DNA of 5,365 nucleotides from Gammaproteobacteria bacterium. GTDB taxonomy: Bacteria > Pseudomonadota > Gammaproteobacteria > Pseudomonadales > Azotimanducaceae. The translations under genes were made by a program, and so were the position numbers. This document shows positions 1 through 5,365 of the stretch, one piece after another. Every line of letters starts with the position of its first letter. Position 1 is the first letter of the stretch. The stretch covers positions 1 through 5,365 of the forward strand of contig JAPOYW010000109.1 of NCBI GenBank assembly GCA_026706425.1. Reading direction: 5' to 3'. The notes under the pieces are model-generated. The model saw only the letters and a program-made list of their open reading frames with translations, was not told the origin of the DNA and ran no database searches.

Positions 1-870
1 GTAGTCGAAGACGTACTTGTGGGTCATGGCCGCGTGCAACAGGTAGCCGCCGGTTCTGTGTTGTACGCCTTTGGGTTTGCCGGTGGTCCCGGAGGTGTAG
101 AGGATGAACAGCGGATCTTCGGTAGCCATCGCGACGGGTTCGAAGGTCGTCGACTGGCCGTCGACCAATTCGTCGTACCAGACGTCGCGGCCTTCCCGCC
201 AGGATACGTCCGCGCCGGTGCGTCGCACCGTGAGCACCGTGTGTACGTTCGGGCAGTCGGCCAACGCCACCTCGGCGTTCTCCTTGAGCGGTACGGTGCG
301 TCCGCCGCGTACGCCCTCGTCGGCGGTGATGAGCGTCCGGCAGTCCGAGTCGAGTATGCGGTCCTTCAAGGACTGGGGCGAGAAGCCGCCGAACACGACC
401 GAGTGGATCGCGCCGATGCGCGCGCAGGCGAGCATGGCGTAGGCGGCTTCCGGGATCATCGGCATGTAGATGCAGACCCGGTCGCCCTTGCAAACGCCTC
501 GGCTCGTGAGGGCGTTGGCGAATTGGCAAACGGCGTCGGACAGTTCCTGGTAGGTGATCGTGGTCGCCGAGTCCGGTTCGTCGCCTTCCCAGATGATGGC
601 CGGCTGCGAGGCACGGTGCGGCAGGTGCCGGTCGATACAGTTGGCGCAGGCGTTGAGCGTCGCGTCTTTGAACCAGCTAACCTGACCGTTCGGGAAATCG
701 TGGGAGAAGACCTCGGTCCACTCGCTGTACCAGTCGACGAACTCGCGGGCGCGTTCACTCCAGAACGAGTCTGGGTCCACGATCGACTGCTCGTACATCT
801 CGAGGTAGCGCGAGTTGTCGATGTGGCTGCGGTCGCGAATGCCGTCTTCGACGGGATAGATGTTCACCAT
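1..870 (-). CDS. acs: Acetyl-CoA synthetase, N-terminal part (3' end outside window)
   Basis: Acs (AMP-forming) activates acetate to acetyl-CoA through acetyl-adenylate, consuming ATP and CoA. The first 290 codons are present, with no stop before the window edge, about 45% of the usual 650 residues. The frame begins MVNIYPVEDGIRDRSHIDNS. It contains the ACAS N-terminal pattern YLEMYEQSIVDPDSFW and WFKDATLNACANCIDRHL. It continues with AIIWEGDEPDSATTITY and IYMPMIPEAAYAMLACARIG followed by HSVVFGGFSP. Then come ITADEGVRGGRTVPLK, where R188-R191 match the CoA-contacting RAGR of enteric Acs, and the AMP-binding loop YTSGTTGKPKGVQHRTGGYL from residue 258. It ends in KYVFDY. This pattern fits Acs rather than propionyl-CoA or acetoacetyl-CoA synthetase, though the missing C-terminal half, which carries the acyl-pocket residues and the acetylation-controlled lysine, would confirm it. 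The start ATG (868-870) overlaps the pgi stop as TAATG. Confidence 0.95.
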   Translation of the reverse strand, partial: MVNIYPVEDGIRDRSHIDNSRYLEMYEQSIVDPDSFWSERAREFVDWYSEWTEVFSHDFPNGQVSWFKDATLNACANCIDRHLPHRASQPAIIWEGDEPDSATTITYQELSDAVCQFANALTSRGVCKGDRVCIYMPMIPEAAYAMLACARIGAIHSVVFGGFSPQSLKDRILDSDCRTLITADEGVRGGRTVPLKENAEVALADCPNVHTVLTVRRTGADVSWREGRDVWYDELVDGQSTTFEPVAMATEDPLFILYTSGTTGKPKGVQHRTGGYLLHAAMTHKYVFDY

Positions 871-2429
871 TAACGTGCCCTTCTTATCTGGGTGAGCAAC
901 CCGGCCGTGGAGGCGTCGTGCGGTGTGCCGCGGACCTCTCCCGTCGCGAGTTCCTCGTGGATCGGTCCCGCGAGTTCCTTGCCAAGCTCCACGCCCCATT
1001 GGTCGAAGGCGTTAATTTGCCAGATCGCGCCGAGGCAGAACACCTTGTGCTCGTAGAGCGCCAGCAGTGCGCCGAGGGAGCGGGGACTCAACTCGTCGAG
1101 CAACAAGGTGGTGCTCGGATGCCCCCCCGGGACCGACCGGTGCTCGGCCAATGGACCGTCGGCCACCCGACCTTCCAACATGGCCTTGCTTTGCGCCAGG
1201 CAGTTGGCAAGCAGCCACTCGTGATGACCGTCGAGGGCGTGGCCGGCACGTACGACGGCAATGAAGTCGGCGCTGAACGCCCGGGTGCCCTGGAGCAAGA
1301 GCTGGTGAAAGGCATGCTGGCCGTTGGTTTCCTCGCCGCCCCACACCACGGGCGCCGTGTGCGTGCCAACACCGTGCCCGTCGCGTCGGACGGATTTGCC
1401 GTTGCTCTCCATCTCGAGTTGCTGCAGGTAGCCGGCGAGGAGTCGCAGCCGGCGGTCGTAGGGGAGCACCGCGTGGGTGGCCGCACCGTGGAAGTTTGTG
1501 TTCCAGATTGCGATCAGCGCCAGCAGGACGGGGATGTTGTCCCCGAGCGGGGTTTCGCGGAAGTGGTCGTCGACCATGTGCGCGCCGGCGAGCAGGTCCT
1601 CGAACCCACCACGACCGAGCGCGATGGCGATGGGTAGACCCGCCGCCGACCACAACGAGAAGCGTCCGCCGACCCAGTCCCACATGGCGAAACGATTGTC
1701 GGGCGCAATGCCGAACTCCCGGGCTGCGGCTTGATTGGCCGTGACCGCGAGGAAGTGCTCCTCGACGACGCGGGGTTGCACGGTCCGTTCAAGGAACCAG
1801 CTGCGTACCGTCTGTGCGTTGACGCGGGCTTCCAGCGTCGTGAAGCTCTTCGAGACGAAGATGACCAGCGTCGTGGCGGGATCGAGTCCGGCGAGTGCCC
1901 GAACGGCGGCGTCGCCGTCGATGTTCGCCAGAAACCGCACCTCGGGTGCATGCGGGGGTCGTAGCGCGTCAACGACGAGTTCGGGGCCTAGTTGCGATCC
2001 CCCGATCCCGATGACAACCACGATCTCGAACGGTTTCCCCGTGTAGCCACGGCGCTGTCCGCTTCGCACTGCATCGGCCAGCGCAAGGAAACGTTCGCGT
2101 TCCGTCGCGACTTCCTCGGGGCAGGTTTCCGACGGCGCTCGGAGGAGGGTGTGCTGAACTGGCCGACCTTCCGTTGAGTTGATCCGCGCGCCGGAGAACA
2201 TCCCGTCGATGGCAGACGCCAGATTGCTTTCGCTGGCCAGCACGGTGAGGGCTTCGGCGACCTCGTCGTCGAGCGCTTGCTTGGAAAAATCGATGAAGAT
2301 CGGACCAAGTCGGCGAGATCGGGCGGTCGCGCGCCCAGTGACAGGCTTCCCGGTGCGGGGCTTGGCGAGTCCTGCCAGCCGCTGCCAGGCGCCAAGGTCC
2401 TGGGGCCGCTTAGAGTGCGACGCCGACAT
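870..2429 (-). CDS. pgi: Glucose-6-phosphate isomerase
   Basis: Pgi interconverts glucose 6-phosphate and fructose 6-phosphate in glycolysis and gluconeogenesis. It has 519 residues, about 30 fewer than E. coli Pgi. Visible blocks: FSGARINSTEGRPVQHTLLR (78-97), GIGGSQLGP (141-149), SKSFTTLE (193-200, sugar-phosphate loop), the first PGI signature in WDWVGGRFSLWSAAG (250-264), MESNGK (340-345) with catalytic base E341, TNGQHAFHQ (368-376) with H372, and the second signature GAIWQINAFDQWGVELGK (467-484) with K484. The catalytic set is complete. The size difference comes from a shortened loop before GGHPSTTLLL (about 423-435) and a compact, basic N-terminal segment (residues 22-41). The ATG at 2427-2429 lies inside the panC end (20-bp overlap) and lacks a clear Shine-Dalgarno, suggesting coupling. 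The stop TAA shares its last A with the acs ATG. A G7 run in the coding strand (1122-1128) does not disturb the frame: homology is intact on both sides. Confidence 0.97.
   Translation of the reverse strand: MSASHSKRPQDLGAWQRLAGLAKPRTGKPVTGRATARSRRLGPIFIDFSKQALDDEVAEALTVLASESNLASAIDGMFSGARINSTEGRPVQHTLLRAPSETCPEEVATERERFLALADAVRSGQRRGYTGKPFEIVVVIGIGGSQLGPELVVDALRPPHAPEVRFLANIDGDAAVRALAGLDPATTLVIFVSKSFTTLEARVNAQTVRSWFLERTVQPRVVEEHFLAVTANQAAAREFGIAPDNRFAMWDWVGGRFSLWSAAGLPIAIALGRGGFEDLLAGAHMVDDHFRETPLGDNIPVLLALIAIWNTNFHGAATHAVLPYDRRLRLLAGYLQQLEMESNGKSVRRDGHGVGTHTAPVVWGGEETNGQHAFHQLLLQGTRAFSADFIAVVRAGHALDGHHEWLLANCLAQSKAMLEGRVADGPLAEHRSVPGGHPSTTLLLDELSPRSLGALLALYEHKVFCLGAIWQINAFDQWGVELGKELAGPIHEELATGEVRGTPHDASTAGLLTQIRRAR
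879..885 (-). promoter_or_regulatory. Ribosome binding site of acs inside pgi 3' end
   Basis: The transcript reads AAGAAGG here (plus-strand CCTTCTT), with 8 nt between it and the acs ATG at 868-870. It lies within the last codons of pgi. Unlike panC and pgi, acs therefore combines a real Shine-Dalgarno with a stop-start overlap (TAATG), which supports the chosen start and lets acs be translated both by coupling and independently. Confidence 0.65.
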
Positions 2430-3252
2430 TGTCGATCAGGCGGGCCCGGCCGAGTCGGGCAGCGGCGAGGATTCGTAGCCTGTTGGTGTCGGCGTCCGGT
2501 GGCACGAGCCGCCCGGCGTCGCGCACGGCCACGTAGTCGACGTCGAAACCGGCAGCGGCCAGTTTCTGGCGACCGCGTGCCTCTGCCGCCTCGTAGTCGT
2601 GGTCCCCGCGTTCGATACCGGTCTTGATCCCGTTTAGGATCCGGTTGATCAACGCCGCGCGTTGGCGTTCTTCGTCGGACAGGTAGTTGTTGCGGCTCGA
2701 CATGGCCAGCCCGCTGGCTTCGCGTACGGTGGGGACGCCGGTCACCCACAGGGGCATATCGAGTTGACGCACCATCGTGCGGATTAGGGTCAACTGCTGC
2801 CAGTCCTTCTCGCCCAAAAAGGCTTCGTGGGGCGCGACGATGTTGAACAACTTGGCGACCACCGTGGCGACGCCGTCGAAGTGGCCGGGCCGTGCCTCGC
2901 CGCAGAGCGTATGAGCGAGCGACGGCACCGAAACGGAGACGTGATCCTCCTGGCCGGCGGGATACATGGTGTCGACGGAGGGATTGAAGACGAAGTCGGT
3001 ACCCGCCGCTTTGAGCAACCGCAGATCCTCGGCCAGCGTCCGCGGGTAGCTCCCGAAGTCTTCGTTCGGACCGAACTGGGTCGGATTGACGAAGATCGAC
3101 ACCACGCAGATGTCGCACGCCCGACGGCATTCCCGGACCAGTGCCATGTGCCCGGCATGTAGGTTGCCCATGGTCGGCACGAGGCCGATCTTTCGATGGC
3201 GTTGAACGTCGAGCGCGGTGCGCAGCCCCGCGATGTCACCAACGGTATCCAC
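2410..3252 (-). CDS. panC: Pantoate--beta-alanine ligase (pantothenate synthetase)
   Basis: PanC condenses pantoate with beta-alanine using ATP, through a pantoyl-adenylate, and releases AMP and PPi; the product is pantothenate. The 280 residues match the family length. Motifs in order: PTMGNLHAGH (26-35), the HxGH-type nucleotide-binding site; FVNPTQFGPNED (54-65); YPRT (69-72); LCGEARPGHFDGV (116-128); FLGEKDWQQLTLIR (145-158); and VREASGLAMSSRNNYL (176-191), with the KMSKS-like MSSRN. The C-terminal dimerisation domain ends LGRARLIDNVGVAL. The start is GTG at 3250-3252. The in-frame panB stop lies only two codons upstream and the next in-frame ATG is inside the active-site motif, so no other start is credible. 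There is no clear Shine-Dalgarno, so translation probably relies on ribosomes finishing panB. The 3' end (TAA, 2410-2412) overlaps pgi by 20 bp. The partner panD, which would supply beta-alanine, is not in this window. Confidence 0.97.
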   Translation of the reverse strand: MDTVGDIAGLRTALDVQRHRKIGLVPTMGNLHAGHMALVRECRRACDICVVSIFVNPTQFGPNEDFGSYPRTLAEDLRLLKAAGTDFVFNPSVDTMYPAGQEDHVSVSVPSLAHTLCGEARPGHFDGVATVVAKLFNIVAPHEAFLGEKDWQQLTLIRTMVRQLDMPLWVTGVPTVREASGLAMSSRNNYLSDEERQRAALINRILNGIKTGIERGDHDYEAAEARGRQKLAAAGFDVDYVAVRDAGRLVPPDADTNRLRILAAARLGRARLIDNVGVAL

Positions 3253-3255
3253 CGA

Positions 3256-4077
3256 CTAGGTGAAGCAGTGTTCCGGACCGGGGAAGACGCCGGTACGAAC
3301 GGCCTCGGCATAGGCGCGAAAGGCGCCGGGAATCCCGTCGTCGCTTTCCGGTAGGAAGTTCTTGACGAATTTCGGCACCCGGATGCTCGATGGGGTAAGT
3401 CCGAGCATGTCGTGCATGACCATGATCTGTCCGTCGGTGTGTGGACCCGCGCCGATGCCGATCACGGAGACCTCGAGCCGTTCGGTGATTTCCTGGCCGA
3501 GGTCAACCGGCACGCACTCCAGCAGGATGATGGAAGCGCCCGAGTCCTGCAGGATCAGGGCTTCGTTGATCATGGACTGGGCCTCACTTGGATCGCGCCC
3601 CTGCACCCGGTAGCCGCCGATGCGGTTGATCGACTGGGGCGTCAGACCCATGTGGGCACAGACGGGTATGCCACGCTCCGTCAGCAGTCGCGTCGACTCG
3701 GCCAGCCAAGCGCCACCCTCCAGTTTCACTATGTGTGCGCCGGCTCGCATGAGCGCCGCCGCGCTCTCGAGCGATTGCGACTCCGAGGCATAGCTCATGA
3801 ACGGCAGGTCGGCCATGATCAACGCGCCCTGGTTGCCGCGCCGCACGCAGTTCATGTGGTAGACCATGTCGTCGAGGGTGACGGGCAAGGTGCTGTCGTG
3901 GCCGTGCAGGACCATGCCGAGGGAGTCCCCCACGAGGAGGACGTCGACGCCCGAGGTCGAAATCAGTTCGGCGAACAACGCGTCGTAGGCGGTCAGCGAC
4001 GCGAAGCGCTCTCCGCGGCGCTTCTTCTGGCGCAGCGAATTCAGGGAAACGGGTGACTTGCGGGCTTGGCTGCTCAT
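3256..4077 (-). CDS. panB: 3-methyl-2-oxobutanoate hydroxymethyltransferase (ketopantoate hydroxymethyltransferase)
   Basis: PanB transfers a hydroxymethyl group from 5,10-methylene-tetrahydrofolate to alpha-ketoisovalerate, giving ketopantoate, the first committed step towards pantothenate and CoA. The 273-residue length is close to the roughly 264 of E. coli PanB. Conserved blocks in order: SLTAYDALFA (27-36), LLVGDSLGMVLHGHDSTLPV (47-66) with metal ligand D51, MADLPFMSY (88-96) with D90, RAGAHIVKLEGG (111-122) with E120, HMGLTPQSINRIGGYRVQGR (142-161), LLECVP (185-190) with catalytic E187, and VIGIGAGPHTDGQIMVMHDM (205-224). All expected metal and catalytic residues are present. The N-terminus has a short basic stretch, RQKKRRGER (16-24), typical of the family. 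The ATG at 4075-4077 is chosen because of the GGAGG 6 nt upstream. The gene ends with TAG at 3256-3258, three bases before the panC start and in the same frame as panC. Confidence 0.97.
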   Translation of the reverse strand: MSSQARKSPVSLNSLRQKKRRGERFASLTAYDALFAELISTSGVDVLLVGDSLGMVLHGHDSTLPVTLDDMVYHMNCVRRGNQGALIMADLPFMSYASESQSLESAAALMRAGAHIVKLEGGAWLAESTRLLTERGIPVCAHMGLTPQSINRIGGYRVQGRDPSEAQSMINEALILQDSGASIILLECVPVDLGQEITERLEVSVIGIGAGPHTDGQIMVMHDMLGLTPSSIRVPKFVKNFLPESDDGIPGAFRAYAEAVRTGVFPGPEHCFT

Positions 4078-4126
4078 ATAGGACCTCCACACACCTCGGG
4101 GCATGCGCTCGGTGGCAGGTGCGTTC
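4078..4126 (-). promoter_or_regulatory. dNK-panB intergenic gap with strong RBS and possible hairpin
   Basis: This 49-bp gap is the longest non-coding stretch in the window. It holds a strong Shine-Dalgarno, GGAGG (4084-4088 on the plus strand as CCTCC), 6 nt before the panB ATG. This decides the panB start at 4077 over an in-frame ATG at 4102-4104. In the transcript, 4120-4112 (ACCTGCCAC) can pair with 4090-4083 (GTGGAGGT) as an 8-bp stem with one bulged G and a 21-nt loop. The 3' arm contains the whole Shine-Dalgarno, so the stem could limit panB translation. I see no convincing sigma-70 promoter or terminator. The RBS is solid; the hairpin's function is inference. Confidence 0.6.
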
Positions 4127-4810
4127 CTAGAGGAGGCTCGGGCTCGGGTTGAAGTAGTGGCGCACGCCGCTCATGTTCCGGATTTCCTCCACCAGCGCCC
4201 GATAGTGCGCCTCGTTGTCGGCAAAGTCGATTTCGGCCGCATTGATGATGAGCAGCGGTGCCTCGTTGTAGTCGTGGAAGAACTCGGTGTAGGCATCGCT
4301 GAGCAACGTCACGTACTCCGAGTCGATGCGTTGTTCGTAGGCGATGCCGCGCCGACGGATACGGTCGAGCAGAACCGCGACGGGCGCTTGCAGGTAGATG
4401 ACCAGATCCGGCGTCGGCGGTCGGACATCGAGGTTGCGATGGATCTGTTCGTAGAGTTCCATTTCGTTCTCGTCGAGATTCGCCCGGGCGAAGAGCCGGT
4501 CCTTCTCCATCAGGAAGTCGGTGACCAGGATGGGACCAAGCAGGTCGTCCCGGGCGAATCCGGCGACTTGGTTGGCACGGTGCAGGAGAAAAAACAACTG
4601 CGTGGGCAATGCATGGCGCCGCCCCTCGCGATAGAAACGGTCGAGGAACGGATTCTCGATCGCCGGTTCGAGGACTAGTGGTCGGTGGAAGGTGTCGGCC
4701 AGGCGACGCGCCAATGTCGTCTTGCCGACACCGATCGGCCCCTCGACCGCGATGTAGTGCGGAGCCCAACCCACCTCTGCGACCGGGGTTTCTGGCGCCG
4801 CTACCGCCAT
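4127..4810 (-). CDS. Deoxynucleoside kinase (dNK / dGK-dAK family)
   Basis: This is a predicted cytoplasmic kinase of about 227 residues that phosphorylates deoxynucleosides for dNTP salvage. Near the N-terminus lies a P-loop, VEGPIGVGKTT (residues 22-32). VLEP (46-49) and TQLFFLLHR (70-78) follow, which in this family contact the nucleoside. Next come TDFLMEKDRLFA (97-108), with D98 in the position of the catalytic acid and D104-R105 as the DR pair, and an arginine-rich LID, RIRRRG (150-155). Canonical dNKs have E/D-R-S where this protein has D-F-L, so substrate preference cannot be read from sequence. The start is uncertain. I chose ATG at 4808-4810, 16 nt after the pcnB stop, because it leaves a short leader before the beta-strand HYIAVEGP, but it has no clear Shine-Dalgarno. 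A GTG at 4853-4855 would add 15 residues, overlap pcnB by 29 bp and has a GGCGG 5 nt upstream. The gene ends with TAG. In related loci folK occupies this slot, but nothing here resembles FolK. Confidence 0.9.
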   Translation of the reverse strand: MAVAAPETPVAEVGWAPHYIAVEGPIGVGKTTLARRLADTFHRPLVLEPAIENPFLDRFYREGRRHALPTQLFFLLHRANQVAGFARDDLLGPILVTDFLMEKDRLFARANLDENEMELYEQIHRNLDVRPPTPDLVIYLQAPVAVLLDRIRRRGIAYEQRIDSEYVTLLSDAYTEFFHDYNEAPLLIINAAEIDFADNEAHYRALVEEIRNMSGVRHYFNPSPSLL

Positions 4811-4826
4811 GGTGTCGGTGAACTGG

Positions 4827-5365
4827 TCATGGTTGCGCGACCTCTCGGGACCCACCCGGACCGCCGTTCGCCGCGTTCAGCTTGGCCGAGTCCCGGTTCG
4901 GGCGATTGCGGCCGCGTCGGCGACGCCTTCGACGGGGACGTCCGGACGGTAGTTCACGAAGTAGCGCCTCGGTGTTTTCCGTCTGGGCGTTCGTCCACCA
5001 GTCGCCAAGCTCCTGGGGAGCATCGCCGGTCGCACACCGAATCATCAGGAAATCGTACGCGGCACGAAACCGTCGGTGTGCGAGTACTCGCGCCACGTCG
5101 CGTGCCGTACGCCGGGCGAGAAGGGACTGTAAATGCCAGACATCGCGCACGAACCAGCCGTGGCGGCGCGGTATCGCGATGGTGGACTGCTGGGCGGCGA
5201 TCACGGTGCTGGCGGGATCGTCCTCCCGGCGAGGCGCTGCGGTCGCGGTGGGTTCGAGGCGGTCGAGATACTCCTGCCACAGGAACGCGGCAATGAGGAA
5301 ACCCGGCGTTACCGGCTTATTTTCGCGTAGGCGTTGATCCGTACTGGCGAGCGCAAGCTTGGCGG
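4827..5365 (-). CDS. pcnB: Poly(A) polymerase I, C-terminal part (5' end outside window)
   Basis: PcnB adds 3' poly(A) tails to RNAs in the cytoplasm, promoting their decay. Only the last 178 or so residues are present; the frame is open to the window edge at 5365 and ends with TGA at 4827-4829. The visible part reads STDQRLRENKPVTPGFLIAA, then, after a variable stretch, IAIPRRHGW, VRDVWHLQ and FRAAYDFLMIR, followed by a WW pair. I match these from memory to the E. coli PcnB segments NTDDRIRNNKPVTPAFL, LAIPKR, RDIWQLQ, FRAAYDLL and KWW. This is the C-terminal RNA-binding region; the nucleotidyltransferase head lies upstream. The protein ends in a very basic tail (about 4893-4940, seven Arg in a row) and then a short polar, Gly/Asn-rich end. 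A GTG at 5202-5204 is only an internal valine, because homology continues upstream of it. The CCA-adding relative is unlikely given this tail and the neighbours. Confidence 0.95.
   Translation of the reverse strand, partial: AKLALASTDQRLRENKPVTPGFLIAAFLWQEYLDRLEPTATAAPRREDDPASTVIAAQQSTIAIPRRHGWFVRDVWHLQSLLARRTARDVARVLAHRRFRAAYDFLMIRCATGDAPQELGDWWTNAQTENTEALLRELPSGRPRRRRRRRGRNRPNRDSAKLNAANGGPGGSREVAQP

Noticed and set aside
19..873. A 284-codon open frame on the plus strand opposite acs
   Set aside because: It is antisense to a clear acetyl-CoA synthetase frame and has no recognisable domain. Long antisense frames are expected in GC-rich genes with strong third-position GC bias.
918..1637. 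A 239-codon plus-strand frame opposite pgi
   Set aside because: It lies wholly antisense to the conserved catalytic part of Pgi and resembles no known family.
1988..3130. A 380-codon minus-strand frame crossing the panC-pgi junction
   Set aside because: It is out of frame with both genes, is rich in Arg, Gly and Pro as expected for a shifted GC-rich frame, and shows no motif.
3412..4056. A 214-codon plus-strand frame opposite panB
   Set aside because: It is antisense to a complete PanB with all catalytic residues and has no family resemblance.
4078..4126. Rho-independent terminator between the kinase and panB
   Set aside because: The possible stem is not followed by a U-run and it overlaps the panB ribosome binding site, so termination is unlikely.
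4103..5296. Plus-strand frames at 4103-4678 and 4685-5296
   Set aside because: Both are antisense to the kinase and the pcnB tail; the second is rich in Arg, Gly and Ser, mirroring the bias of the opposite strand.
1..5365. Mobile elements, CRISPR arrays, tRNA genes or a hidden defence or biosynthetic system
   Set aside because: The minus strand is filled almost end to end by six recognisable housekeeping genes, and I saw no direct repeat array, transposase, integrase or tRNA-like fold.

Overview
The window is GC-rich, gene-dense bacterial chromosome in which every supported gene lies on the minus strand. Reading in the direction of transcription (from position 5365 down to 1), the order is: the 3' part of pcnB (poly(A) polymerase I), a deoxynucleoside kinase, panB, panC, pgi, and the 5' part of acs (acetyl-CoA synthetase). 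The proteins resemble gammaproteobacterial versions, and from memory the Pseudomonas-type neighbourhood pcnB-folK-panB-panC-panD-pgi-acs is the closest known layout. The organism is therefore probably a gammaproteobacterium; I cannot name a genus.

Layout: 4827-5365 carries the PcnB C-terminal domain and its arginine-rich tail (the N-terminus lies outside the window). 4127-4810 is a dNK/dGK-type kinase starting just after the pcnB stop. A 49-bp gap (4078-4126) contains a strong Shine-Dalgarno for panB (3256-4077). panC (2410-3252) starts one codon after the panB stop, in the same frame. pgi (870-2429) overlaps the end of panC by 20 bp. acs (1-870) starts on a TAATG overlap with the pgi stop and runs off the window. 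No stretch over 50 bases is non-coding, and I see no terminator, tRNA, mobile element, repeat array or CRISPR.

The tight packing suggests one transcript joining RNA decay (PcnB), dNTP salvage (dNK), pantothenate synthesis (PanB makes ketopantoate, PanC joins pantoate to beta-alanine), glucose/fructose 6-phosphate interconversion (Pgi) and acetate activation to acetyl-CoA (Acs). PanB/PanC and Acs are linked through coenzyme A: two make its precursor and one consumes it.

This is an ordinary core-metabolism region. I found no evidence for an undescribed system. The points worth a second look are the absence of folK and panD from their expected slots, the unusual gene junctions, and a possible hairpin covering the panB ribosome binding site.
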